From: an uncultured Campylobacter sp. | GTDB lineage: Bacteria; Campylobacterota; Campylobacteria; Campylobacterales; Campylobacteraceae | Direction of reading: 5' to 3' | Length of the DNA: 9,610 nt | Assembly: GCF_938045775.1 (NCBI RefSeq) | Contig: NZ_CALIBH010000166.1 | Coordinates: forward strand, 1 to 9,610 | Part shown: positions 1 through 6,700 of the stretch, piece by piece | How positions within the stretch are numbered: position 1 is the first letter of the stretch | Layout: the number at the start of each line of letters is the position of its first letter | Translations under genes and position numbers: made by a program | Notes under the pieces: model-generated | Database searches by the model: none | What the model was told of the DNA's origin: nothing | The model's input: only the letters and a program-made list of their open reading frames with translations

Positions 1-13
1 GCGAGCTGCGAAA

Positions 14-520
14 ATGCCGATAGGGCGCGTCTGCATCAATCAAAAAGAGAAAAAGCTAAAGCGAAAGCCGAGCGATAAATTTAAGCTTCCGCGCGCTGCG
101 GGCGAGACGCTAGCGTTTAAAAATTTTAATTTCAAAATCGCCGTGATGAACGAGCTGATGTATGAAAAAGCCCTGCTACAGCCTAAATTTGACGTGTTTG
201 AGTACTGTGAGGAGCGCGGCATCGATCCGTATGCGGATTTCGGCGCGCTGCCGCAAGCCAAAAAGTGGTTTAAGGACTATCCGGTTCCTGCGGATTTAGC
301 GGAGCAGGTGAGCGAGCTCTATCTTGACGGCGGAAACGAAATTTACCTGCAAATCGCGCCTGATTGGGACGGCGAAGATGAGCTTTTCGACATCAAAAAC
401 ATTGACGCCGCCGAGCTTGCGCCCTTCAAAAATCTTAAAAAAATCGAAACGACCGGCATCGGCATATCTAAAAAGGTGCGAAAAGCCTGCGCGGATGCGG
501 GGATCGAGGTAGTTGATTGA
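14..520 (+). CDS. Conserved hypothetical protein (DUF6892-like), possibly 5'-partial
   Basis: Function unknown. The conserved-looking part begins around residue 36 (FKNFNFKIAVMNELMYEKAL) and runs to the end. It includes PKFDVFEYCEERGI (57-70), an acidic stretch LYLDGGNEIY...DWDGEDELFDI, and a closing NLKK(I/V)ETTGIG segment. From memory this resembles the DUF6892 family, but I could not search it. No signal peptide or membrane segment is visible, so it is probably cytoplasmic. The reading frame stays open through the left edge and no Shine-Dalgarno precedes the ATG at 14. The true start may therefore be upstream and the lysine-rich first 35 residues may be internal. The ATG at 146 is unlikely to be the start because it would cut into the conserved block. 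The gene is confident; the family is tentative. Confidence 0.7.
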   Translation: MPIGRVCINQKEKKLKRKPSDKFKLPRAAGETLAFKNFNFKIAVMNELMYEKALLQPKFDVFEYCEERGIDPYADFGALPQAKKWFKDYPVPADLAEQVSELYLDGGNEIYLQIAPDWDGEDELFDIKNIDAAELAPFKNLKKIETTGIGISKKVRKACADAGIEVVD

Positions 521-1266
521 GCGCGTGAAAATGGACTTTGAGCCCTACGGCGCGCGGTTTTAAAAAGCTGAAATAGGCTTTTGAGCTGCGGCGCGCGCTC
601 TTAAAGGTCGTAATTGTTGCCGCGCCGCGCAAAATTCCACGCAAAATTCTATTTATAGCGAGCGCTATCAATGAGCCTTGAAAGGCGCTTGGCGAAGCAT
701 CTGACATGTCTAATTTGGCGCGCGTTACAAAGCTTTGAGAAAGCTCGTTTGCAGCGTAAGAGCCACGCCGCTAAATTTGCGAGATGAGTGTGTTGCGCGA
801 GTAAAAATAGTTCGCTTTTTAATTTTGGAAAAATTCGCTGCGTAGCAAGGGGATTAAATTTACCGCTTTTAAATTTTAAAATTTACAAAGAGCGGCGCTT
901 GCGGCTTTGAATGTGCGGCTAAATTTGGACTTCATTAAAGGTTAAATTTCAAGCGCAGTTAAATTTGCGTCTTTAATTTTGCTTGTAGCCTGTGTCGTAC
1001 TGCAAAACAGAGTGCGAAAATAGATCGCATTTGCGCGCGATCAGCGCGGATCAAATTAAAATTTCGTCTTTGGAATTTAGTCTGAATTTGCAGCTTGCAT
1101 CAAGAAAGTATTTTTTGTAAGCCGATATTGAGTAGCCAAGAAGTGTCTTGAAACTTAGCATCGACGGCTTAAAAAGTATTTTGAAATCCGCGCCAAGAGT
1201 TGTGTTTTAAAACAACAAGGCGCGGCGCTACTTTGCTATTTTAAAACGCCGCTTCGGGGCTAAATT
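521..1266. other. Gene-poor 746-base spacer
   Basis: No frame gives a convincing protein on either strand; the only ORF of any length is antisense at 468-707 and has low-complexity, unfamiliar content. The stretch is rich in GCGCGC and TAAATTT words. Small structures are visible: AAAAGC/GCTTTT (563-568/577-582) nested in GCGCGC blocks just after the hypothetical gene, ATAGCG-AG-CGCTAT (655-668), GATCGC/GCGATC (1023-1028/1037-1042), a tandem CGCAAAATTC (628-637/640-649), and a repeated AAAGTATTTT (1105-1114/1173-1182). None has a convincing promoter or terminator around it. It could be a decayed gene, an unannotated RNA, or simply spacer. I see nothing decisive. Confidence 0.6.
1222..1252 (-). 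terminator. Weak candidate terminator after the MOSC gene
   Basis: GCGGCG (1222-1227) pairs with CGCCGC (1247-1252) across a 19-nt loop, 14 bases beyond the stop of the MOSC gene. Read on the minus strand, it is followed by a T-rich run (TTGTTGTTTT) after a few bases. The loop is long and the stem short, so this is only a candidate. Confidence 0.3.
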
Positions 1267-1953
1267 TTATAGCCGCATAAAGCCATCGTCGTAGCTGCCT
1301 TCTAGCTTGCGGCGCATATCCTCGCGCCATTTTGGCGTAAGCGTCGTAAGTAGGTTAAATTTTGCTAACAGCCCTTTATCGATACGCTCGCCGTAAAATA
1401 GACGGTTAAGCTCCATTACGCTCATCGTAGCGGGGTCGCGCTCTACGACGTAGATCTCGTCGCCCGCGCGGCACGAGCCAGTCTCCAGCACGCGATAGTA
1501 CCAGCCGGTAAGCCCGCTGCGCGCGATCTCCGCCGTCATCTCCGCGTTACCCCAGCGCATCGAGAGCTTGTAGCAGGGCTTGCGCGGCTGGCTTACTTGC
1601 AACACCAGCGAGCCTATGCGGTGCACATCGCCGATGCATACGTTTTGCTCGTGTAATCCGCTGATCGTGAGGTTTTCGCCCATTGCGCCGTAGGCTAGAT
1701 TTTTAAGCCCTAAAAACCTCTCCCACGCGGCGTAATTTTGCAGCGAGTTAGCAAAAATCGCCTTCTCCTCTCCGCCGTGATGCAGCGTGTCAGCTACCGC
1801 GTCGCCCTCGAATCCAAGCTCGTTTGCGCGCACTTCACCCGCTCTAGCTTGCTTAAAAATCGCCGTCTCCCAGCGCTTTTTTAGAGGCTGCGTAGCGCGC
1901 TCGTCGCCGTAAGCGCGCGGTTGCCCGGTCAGCAATGCCTTTAAAACGGGCAT
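1267..1953 (-). CDS. yiiM: MOSC domain protein, YiiM-like
   Basis: MOSC domains bind a sulfur-carrying molybdenum cofactor. YiiM in E. coli takes part in molybdoenzyme reduction of N-hydroxylated bases; here the substrate is unknown. The family landmarks are in order: GFEGD (47-51), LHHGG (57-61), GENL (92-95), CIGD (106-109), QPRKPCYKL (122-130) with the conserved cysteine C127, and SGLTGWYYRV (146-155). A YiiM-type 3-alpha C-terminal domain starts near DPATMSVMELNRLFY (173-187). The length of 228 aa is normal for YiiM, and there is no signal peptide. The start is supported by AAGGAG six bases upstream. It is the last of three unrelated minus-strand genes. A second AAGGAG and a tiny overlapping reading frame lie just upstream. 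Confidence 0.9.
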   Translation of the reverse strand: MPVLKALLTGQPRAYGDERATQPLKKRWETAIFKQARAGEVRANELGFEGDAVADTLHHGGEEKAIFANSLQNYAAWERFLGLKNLAYGAMGENLTISGLHEQNVCIGDVHRIGSLVLQVSQPRKPCYKLSMRWGNAEMTAEIARSGLTGWYYRVLETGSCRAGDEIYVVERDPATMSVMELNRLFYGERIDKGLLAKFNLLTTLTPKWREDMRRKLEGSYDDGFMRL

Positions 1954-1976
1954 TTTTCGCTCCTTAAAATTTGCAT
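1941..1976 (-). other. 11-codon overlapping mini-ORF before the MOSC gene
   Basis: An ATG at 1976 sits five bases after its own AAGGAG (1987-1982). It opens a frame encoding MQILRSEKCPF that stops 13 bases inside the MOSC gene in another frame. The Shine-Dalgarno of the MOSC gene (AAGGAG, 1965-1960) lies inside this mini-ORF. The layout would suit translational coupling or a leader peptide, but such short frames also arise by chance. Confidence 0.25.
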
Positions 1977-2050
1977 CTGTTCTCCTTAAATCATAAAATT
2001 TAGGCTAGGATTTTAGCTAGAAAAGAATTTTAAAATTCTAAATTTTGCGC

Positions 2051-2078
2051 TAAATTTCAAGTGCGAGCTTGAAATTTA
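2051..2078 (-). terminator. 11-bp stem-loop downstream of the symporter gene
   Basis: TAAATTTCAAG (2051-2061) pairs perfectly with CTTGAAATTTA (2068-2078) around a 6-nt loop, ten bases past the stop codon of the symporter. The stem is AT-rich and there is no clean run of Ts after it, although the following bases are AT-rich. It is the best candidate for ending the symporter transcript. A 16-nt palindrome, AGAATTTT/AAAATTCT (2024-2039), follows. Confidence 0.55.
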
Positions 2079-2088
2079 ACGCGCGGCG

Positions 2089-3501
2089 TTATTTGTAGTC
2101 GTTTGCGTCGTAGCTTTTGCCGTCGTTAAAGTCGCTCAAAAGCCGCACTACGACGGGGCTAAGCAGGATGATCGCGATTAAGTTGGGGATCACCATCAGT
2201 CCGTTAAACATATCGGCTAGCCCCCAGACGAGGTCAATCTTTTGCACGCTTCCTATGAATACGAATGCGACGACCAAAATTTGCAAGAGCTTGACGAATT
2301 TTGCGCCCAGGAGGTATCGCACGTTAATCTCGGCGAAGTAGTACCAGCCCAAAATCGTGGTAAATGCGAAGAAAAACAGGCAGATCGCCACGAAGCCGTA
2401 GCCACCGCTGCGACCCAAAATTTGCGATCCGAAGGCTTCTTGTACCAGCGAGATGCCAGAAAATACCGCCTTGCCGTTTTCGAAGGTGACTACGTCGGTG
2501 CTAAGCACCACGAAAACGGTGATGTTAAGCACGATAAAGGTATCGACGAAAACGCCCATTATGCCGAGCACGGCTTGATCTACGGGGTGTTTGACGTTCG
2601 CTGCGGCGTGTGCGTGCGGCGTCGAGCCCATGCCCGCTTCGTTTGAAAAGAGCCCGCGCGCGATGCCGTATCTCATCGCAGTAGCGATCGTAGCGCCCGT
2701 AGCGCCGCCCCAGGCAGCGGATGGATCGAACGCGGCTTTGAATATCAGCGCGATGACGGATGGAATTTTATCGAAATTTGAGCCGATGATGACGAGACCG
2801 ACGAGCACGTAGCAGATCGCCATTAGCGGCACGACCTTTTCGGCTACGCGCGCGATCGCTTTGACGCCGCCGAAAAAGATGACGCAGCAGATGAGTGCTA
2901 AGGCTGCGCCGCTCACCCACTTCGGAATCCCGAATGCGCCGCTAAAGCCGTCTGAGATGGAGTTTGCCTGCACCATATTACCCATGAAGCCTAAAGCAAA
3001 GATGATGGCTAGCGCAAAAAACGCCGCTAAAGGCTTGGCTAGGGGATTTTTAAGTCCGCGACTGATGTAAAACGCGGGTCCTCCGATCATGTGTCCGCTG
3101 TCGTCCTTGGTGCGGTAAATTTGAGCCAGACAGATCTCTGCGAAATTCGTCGCCATGCCTAAAAACGCTGCGCACCACATCCAAAATATCGCGCCCGGTC
3201 CGCCCATTATTAGCGCGGTGCTGGCGCCTACCAGGTTGCCGGTGCCTACCTGCGCCGCGATCGCCGTGGCGACGGCTTGGAACGAGCTCATGCCGCTTTT
3301 GCCCGCAGCCTCGCCGTGCAGGGAGAAGTTGCCGAAAAGCTTGCGCGCGCCCATTTTAAATTTAAAAATCTGCACCAAATGCAAGCGCGCCGTAAAATAC
3401 GCGCCGGTGCCGCAAAGTAGGGCGATTAGAAAGTACGGACCCCACAAAAAGGAGTTGATTGCGTCAATTGTGGCGGTGAGTTTGTCGAGAAAATTTTGCA
3501 T
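2089..3501 (-). CDS. AGCS-family sodium:alanine (amino acid) symporter
   Basis: Inner-membrane carrier of the alanine or glycine:cation symporter family (AgcS/AlsT/DagA), importing a small neutral amino acid with Na+. Hallmarks in order: SFQAVATAIAAQVGTGNLVG (73-92), the GGPGAIFWMW signature (100-109), NFAEICLAQIYR (119-130), GGPAFY (140-145), SNEAGMGSTPHAHAAA (286-301), and GWYYFAEINVRYL near residue 390. The protein is hydrophobic throughout, with roughly ten or more membrane segments, and at 470 aa has the usual family length. The start ATG has a weak GGAAAAG just upstream. Exact substrate cannot be told from sequence; alanine, glycine or serine are the family norm. It appears to be its own transcription unit. 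Confidence 0.95.
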   Translation of the reverse strand: MQNFLDKLTATIDAINSFLWGPYFLIALLCGTGAYFTARLHLVQIFKFKMGARKLFGNFSLHGEAAGKSGMSSFQAVATAIAAQVGTGNLVGASTALIMGGPGAIFWMWCAAFLGMATNFAEICLAQIYRTKDDSGHMIGGPAFYISRGLKNPLAKPLAAFFALAIIFALGFMGNMVQANSISDGFSGAFGIPKWVSGAALALICCVIFFGGVKAIARVAEKVVPLMAICYVLVGLVIIGSNFDKIPSVIALIFKAAFDPSAAWGGATGATIATAMRYGIARGLFSNEAGMGSTPHAHAAANVKHPVDQAVLGIMGVFVDTFIVLNITVFVVLSTDVVTFENGKAVFSGISLVQEAFGSQILGRSGGYGFVAICLFFFAFTTILGWYYFAEINVRYLLGAKFVKLLQILVVAFVFIGSVQKIDLVWGLADMFNGLMVIPNLIAIILLSPVVVRLLSDFNDGKSYDANDYK

Positions 3502-3735
3502 GATCTTTTCCGTGAATTTAAGATGCGAAAATATATTTTAAAAACTCTTAAATTCCTATAAATCGAGGGAAATTTAAGCAAAATTTTAAAGCGTTTTTAT
3601 AATTTTACTCAAGCATTAAGCAAAGCGGTATGTGCTGTTTGCTCTGCATGCCAGCTTGCCAGATAAGCAGCTTAGAATTCGCGCCTTAGCTACCTAAATT
3701 TACAAAGTAATGAACTGAAATTTTAAGCCTTATTT
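3502..3735. other. Spacer between methyltransferase and symporter genes
   Basis: A 234-base AT-rich gap with no credible ORF. The part nearest the symporter holds several A/T hexamers resembling -10 boxes on the minus strand (TAAAAT, TATATT around 3530-3540), but no pair is convincing. AGCAAA/TTTGCT (3619-3624/3638-3643) forms a weak inverted repeat. AAGCGGTAT at 3623-3631 is the same word that makes up the inverted repeat in the methyltransferase leader (4581-4609). Confidence 0.5.
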
Positions 3736-4566
3736 TTATTCATCACCGCCGATTTTGAAAACGAACATCTTGCACGCGTTGCAAAAGGCGGGTATCAGGC
3801 TAAAGAGGCGCGCTTTAAGGCTCCAGTGCTCGCGGTACATTTTCATCATCGCGGCCTCTTTTATGAAGCGGATACGCGCAGGCTCCCAGCTCTGCACCTC
3901 TGCACCGCCGCTAATGCCCATTTTAAAGGGCGCGTTTTGCATGTGCCGCATCGCGTCATGGCGCCTAGAGTCGAATTTCCTAACCGAAAACTCGCTCATA
4001 AAGTCGCTCAGCACGTAGCCGCTAAATTTTTGCGCAAGCGCGATAAAAAATTCTTTAAATTCCTCCTTTTCAAAATACATACTCACCCCCTCTAAAATGA
4101 ATATGTAGCCCGCGCTGCCGTGCTTTGCGACCAGCTCGTCCATCCATGAGTGATCTAACATCGAGTAGGGCAAGCTAAAGTTGTTCTGAGCTTTGGGTAG
4201 TAGCGCGTCGCGTGCGGCGATGACATCGGGTAGGTCGAGGTCGTAAAATAGGGCGTTCGGCAGGGCGTGTTGGAGCCTAAGCGGGCGGGTGTCGAGCCCT
4301 GCGCCAAGCTGCACGATGATAGGGCGATCAAGCTCCGCCGCGAGCCGCAGCGCCTCGTCGTCGAAAAATTTCGCGCGTATCACGGTGCCTGTTTTGCTAA
4401 GGCGCGCGTCGTTAAATTTCGCAAAATCATAATCGATCTGCTCTACGACGGCGCTTGAAAACGGATCGTTTAGGATCGGATCCGCGTCTTTGAAATCCAA
4501 ATGGCGCATATAGACGTTGATTAGCAGCGTCTCGGAGACGTTATCTTTAAAATTTAACTTTTGCAT
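3736..4566 (-). CDS. Class I SAM-dependent methyltransferase, LCM/TcmP family
   Basis: Belongs to the leucine carboxyl methyltransferase / TcmP-like O-methyltransferases (Pfam LCM type), which move a methyl group from S-adenosylmethionine to a carboxyl or hydroxyl oxygen. Visible: VQLGAGLDTRPLRL (85-98), the SAM-binding motif I; FYDLDLPDVIAARD (107-120), with the acidic residue expected to hold the SAM ribose; and FILEGVSMYFEKEE (156-169), the family's post-motif with E159/G160. The length of 276 aa is typical. No secretion signal; cytosolic. The start is supported by GAAAGG about seven bases upstream. No biosynthetic genes lie next to it, so its substrate is unknown. It has its own promoter and a leader inverted repeat. 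Confidence 0.9.
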   Translation of the reverse strand: MQKLNFKDNVSETLLINVYMRHLDFKDADPILNDPFSSAVVEQIDYDFAKFNDARLSKTGTVIRAKFFDDEALRLAAELDRPIIVQLGAGLDTRPLRLQHALPNALFYDLDLPDVIAARDALLPKAQNNFSLPYSMLDHSWMDELVAKHGSAGYIFILEGVSMYFEKEEFKEFFIALAQKFSGYVLSDFMSEFSVRKFDSRRHDAMRHMQNAPFKMGISGGAEVQSWEPARIRFIKEAAMMKMYREHWSLKARLFSLIPAFCNACKMFVFKIGGDE

Positions 4567-4580
4567 GAAGTGCCTTTCTT

Positions 4581-4607
4581 GCGGTATCGTTGCGAGTAAA
4601 ATACCGC
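4581..4607 (-). promoter_or_regulatory. Inverted repeat in the methyltransferase leader
   Basis: GCGGTAT (4581-4587) and ATACCGC (4601-4607) form a perfect 7-bp inverted repeat with a 13-base centre. It lies downstream of the predicted promoter and ends a few bases before the GAAAGG ribosome-binding site. It could be a repressor operator or an RNA hairpin controlling translation. The same heptamer recurs at 3625-3631, beyond the other end of the gene. Confidence 0.45.
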
Positions 4608-4625
4608 TTATTTTTAATATACATT

Positions 4626-4653
4626 ATTATATCCTTGCTAAATAAAATTTCAA
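4626..4653 (-). promoter_or_regulatory. Sigma70-type promoter of the methyltransferase gene
   Basis: On the minus strand TTGAAA (4653-4648) and a perfect TATAAT (4631-4626) are separated by 16 bases. Start of transcription would fall near 4619, giving a leader of about 50 bases that contains the GCGGTAT/ATACCGC repeat. This is the best-formed promoter in the window. Confidence 0.65.
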
Positions 4654-4709
4654 TAAAATGATATGAATTTTTATTTAAAGACAGAATTTTAAATTCGCGC
4701 CACGGGTTT

Positions 4710-4724
4710 TGGCTATAATATTGC
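4710..4724 (+). promoter_or_regulatory. Overlapping sigma54-like and TATAAT elements
   Basis: TGGC (4710-4713) and TTGC (4721-4724) place GG and GC exactly 10 bases apart, the -24/-12 spacing of sigma54 promoters. A perfect TATAAT (4714-4719) lies between them but has no good -35. Either reading would start transcription close to, or within, the hairpin that begins at 4725. Short motifs like this can occur by chance. Confidence 0.3.
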
Positions 4725-4761
4725 CGCGTAAAGCTTCAATAAATTTTTGAAATTTTACGCG
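4725..4761. other. Long hairpin in the divergent intergenic region
   Basis: CGCGTAAA (4725-4732) pairs perfectly with TTTACGCG (4754-4761). Inside it TTCAA (4735-4739) pairs with TTGAA (4747-4751), interrupted only by one wobble and one mismatch, with a 7-base loop. The stem is about 15 bp. It ends no known gene and has no T-run on the plus strand, so it is not an obvious terminator. It could open a small RNA or a long leader of the Crp/Fnr gene, or be a protein-binding palindrome. Confidence 0.5.
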
Positions 4762-4892
4762 ATGCAAAGCGCGGGCAAAATTTAGAATTTTAAAAGCTAT
4801 AAAATTTATTAGCTCCGGCGACCCAGATGCGCAGCCATAGTACGGATAGTAAATTTCATCCGCACAGCTTTATCTTTGTCTAAATATTTCAT

Positions 4893-4916
4893 TGTATAAT
4901 TCTTAGCTTTTGGAGG
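4893..4916 (+). promoter_or_regulatory. -10 box and ribosome-binding site of the Crp/Fnr gene
   Basis: TG followed by a perfect TATAAT (4895-4900) and then TGGAGG (4911-4916), four bases before the ATG. No good -35 is visible, which is common in Campylobacter, where the -35 is weak. Transcription from here would leave a leader of only about 14 bases. Confidence 0.55.
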
Positions 4917-4920
4917 TTAT

Positions 4921-5559
4921 ATGGAAAAATCGCGGCTAGGACTACTGCAAACCGAGGCTATCGCCACGCTTAGCGACGAGGAGCTTGCAATGTTCGAGCA
5001 CCAAGTCATCAAAAAAGGCTATGTTTTTTATAGCGAGGCGCCTAAAGTTTTTATTTTTAAAAGTGGACAGGCGAAGCTTTCGTTTTTTGAAGACGGCGAA
5101 GAATTCATCATCAACTACCTAAACAAGGACAATATTACCATTCTCAATGAAATTTGCGCGCTTGAGTTTTTAGAGGACAGCGAGATTTACACGATCGATG
5201 CGAGCGGACTAGGGGAGATCTTGGCAAATCGCAGCTTTTGCGAGGCATATATAAAAATTTTAACAGAGATAATTCTGCTGCAGCGCAAAATCACACGCTC
5301 TATACTTTTTGAAAATGCAAAAGGGCGCATCGCGAGCTTTTTGATCGAGCTTGCAAACGAGCAGAATTTTCATCAAAATGGCTACAAATACGTCTTTTTG
5401 CCCTTTTCGCTAAAGGTGCTTTCATCCTTTGTGGGGCTCAAGCGTCAAAGCGCGAGTACCGCGTTTAACGAGCTTGTAAAAGATAACGTAATTCAAAAAA
5501 TCAGTCAGCACGAGTTTTTGATCCTGGACTACGACAGATTGCTTAGTTACTGTGTTTAG
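4921..5559 (+). CDS. Crp/Fnr-family transcriptional regulator
   Basis: A one-component regulator: an N-terminal cyclic-nucleotide-binding-like beta-barrel (about 20-100, with KSGQAKLSFFEDGEEFIINYL at 47-67), a long dimerisation helix (about 105-140), and a C-terminal winged helix-turn-helix (LPFSLKVLSSFVGLKRQSASTAFNELVKDNVI, about 160-191). Its recognition helix should be near KRQSASTAFNEL. At 212 aa it is slightly shorter than Crp. It lacks the N-terminal cysteine set of Fnr (its cysteines are C79, C107 and C211) and lacks an obvious cAMP phosphate-binding signature, so the effector is unknown; nitrosative stress (as in Campylobacter NssR), heme/NO or redox are possible. It is divergent from the methyltransferase and convergent with the hydrogenase operon, so its targets cannot be told from position alone. 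Confidence 0.9.
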   Translation: MEKSRLGLLQTEAIATLSDEELAMFEHQVIKKGYVFYSEAPKVFIFKSGQAKLSFFEDGEEFIINYLNKDNITILNEICALEFLEDSEIYTIDASGLGEILANRSFCEAYIKILTEIILLQRKITRSILFENAKGRIASFLIELANEQNFHQNGYKYVFLPFSLKVLSSFVGLKRQSASTAFNELVKDNVIQKISQHEFLILDYDRLLSYCV

Positions 5560-5654
5560 GCGCGGGCTAGAGTTTTTAAAGCATTTGTGCGACTTACGGC
5601 TTGGGCGCGAAATTTTGTCTAAAGTTACGGCGCAGGATTTTACCTAGATTTACA

Positions 5655-5749
5655 GCGTAAAATTTTTATCAAGAGCTTGGTTTTGGAATTTCATCCCGAA
5701 TTTCGCTTAGGATTTCGTCTAAAATTTTGGATCAAATGAAATTTTACGC
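5655..5749. repeat. 11-bp inverted repeat AAATTTTACGC beyond the Crp/Fnr gene
   Basis: GCGTAAAATTT (5655-5665) and AAATTTTACGC (5739-5749) are exact reverse complements 73 bases apart. The same AAATTTTACGC also lies at 4750-4760, as part of the hairpin upstream of the gene. The sequence between is a patchwork of degenerate ATTTCGTCTAAAATTT-like pieces with no ORF. Confidence 0.45.
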
Positions 5750-5782
5750 ATCGGAATTTTTAAAATTTAAGAAACTAAAAAT

Positions 5783-5801
5783 GCGCGGCAAAGTGCCGCG
5801 C
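5783..5801. terminator. Bidirectional rho-independent terminator
   Basis: GCGCGGCA (5783-5790) pairs with TGCCGCGC (5794-5801) around a 3-base loop. The plus strand continues with GTATTTTGTTTAT and the minus strand with ATTTTTAGTTTCTT. It can end both the Crp/Fnr transcript and the incoming hydrogenase-focA operon, whose last stop codon is about 35 bases away. Confidence 0.85.
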
Positions 5802-5836
5802 CGTATTTTGTTTATATCGTGCTGAAGCGCGATAGA

Positions 5837-6700
5837 TTAGTCTTTCTTTTTCATATCGTATTTATTGACCATAAATCCGACCAAGCCTACGAAAAATAGA
5901 CCGCCGCAGATGTTGCCTAGCGTAACTGGGATCATATTTTTAACGATGAAATTTCCCCAGTTTATTGAATCTATTTGAGCTGCCGTTACACCGTGAAGCG
6001 AGCTTGCAAGAGCATTTACATCGCCACCTGCAGCCGCAAGGTAGTGGCCTTTAGCGATGATGCCTTCAGTTAGGATAAACATATTTGCCACGCAGTGTTC
6101 CATCGAGCAAGCTACGAATGCGCCGATCATCCACATAATTGCAAAGAATTTGCCTGATAGATTGCTCTCGCTGGTCGCAGTCCAGATAGACATACATACA
6201 AACACGTTACAAAAAATTCCGCGGATGAATAGCTCATGAAAAGGCGCGTTTATTTTGCCTGCTGCTGCAGGAATGAAGTGCTGCAAGATGTAGCCGTCAT
6301 ATTTAAGCGGAAGTCCTGAGTAATAATACATATACGCGATTAATGCGCCGCCTACGAAGTTAAAGCACCAAACGATAGCCCAATAGCCGATAGTTTTACC
6401 TAGCGGTAATTTGCCATCGGCAGCAGGTACACCCGTTAAAACCGAGCTGGTAAATAGATGCCCACCGTAAAAAACCACCATCATCAGACCGCAGCTAAAG
6501 GTAATACCACCGATGAAATTCGATAAGCCAATAGATTGCTTTTCAGCCATTCCGACGGTCGAGTGAGCCCAAAAAATATCGCCCATAGCGATTGCAGCGC
6601 CCGCCATTATAGCTAGAAAAATTATGCTAATTAGCGGGGTATGCGCCTTGTGTTGCATCGAACTAGACACCGCTTGCGCGGTTTCTGCAGGATTTAACAT
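5837..6700 (-). CDS. focA: FocA-type formate channel (FNT family)
   Basis: Pentameric inner-membrane channel moving formate out of or into the cell by pH. The 287-aa protein has six hydrophobic segments and the FNT landmarks: FYGGHLFTSSVL (77-88), the omega-loop type segment of FNT channels; FVGGALIAY (115-123); CNVFVCMSIW (164-173); MEHCVANMF (200-208), with H202 matching the gating histidine of E. coli FocA (FEHSIANMF); and NMIPVTLGNICGG (about 256-268). The ATG directly follows the hycI stop (TAA-ATG), with GAGGAGGAG as ribosome-binding site. As last gene of a hydrogenase operon it is comparable to focB, which closes the E. coli hyf operon. Formate rather than nitrite is inferred from this context. 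Confidence 0.92.
   Translation of the reverse strand: MLNPAETAQAVSSSMQHKAHTPLISIIFLAIMAGAAIAMGDIFWAHSTVGMAEKQSIGLSNFIGGITFSCGLMMVVFYGGHLFTSSVLTGVPAADGKLPLGKTIGYWAIVWCFNFVGGALIAYMYYYSGLPLKYDGYILQHFIPAAAGKINAPFHELFIRGIFCNVFVCMSIWTATSESNLSGKFFAIMWMIGAFVACSMEHCVANMFILTEGIIAKGHYLAAAGGDVNALASSLHGVTAAQIDSINWGNFIVKNMIPVTLGNICGGLFFVGLVGFMVNKYDMKKKD

Noticed and set aside
468..707. 79-codon minus-strand ORF running into the gene-poor region
   Set aside because: Overlaps the end of the hypothetical gene, resembles no family I know, and lacks a ribosome-binding site.
2024..2039. 16-nt palindrome AGAATTTT/AAAATTCT as an operator
   Set aside because: AT-only palindromes of this type are expected given the AAATTT bias; no independent support.
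2242..2646. 134-codon plus-strand ORF
   Set aside because: Fully antisense to the symporter's conserved SNEAGMGS and membrane region; its composition is a mirror of that gene and it has no ribosome-binding site.
3155..3541. 128-codon plus-strand ORF
   Set aside because: Antisense to the N-terminal third of the symporter, with proline/alanine-rich content typical of shadow frames.
3619..3643. AGCAAA/TTTGCT hairpin as methyltransferase terminator
   Set aside because: It is about 90 bases past the stop, has mismatches inside the stem, and lacks a T-run.
4811..4865. Possible small structured RNA (SRP-like or riboswitch) in GGCGACCCAGATGCGCAGCC
   Set aside because: The conserved SRP loop sequence is absent and I could match no riboswitch core; only a 5-bp CGGAT/ATCCG stem is visible.
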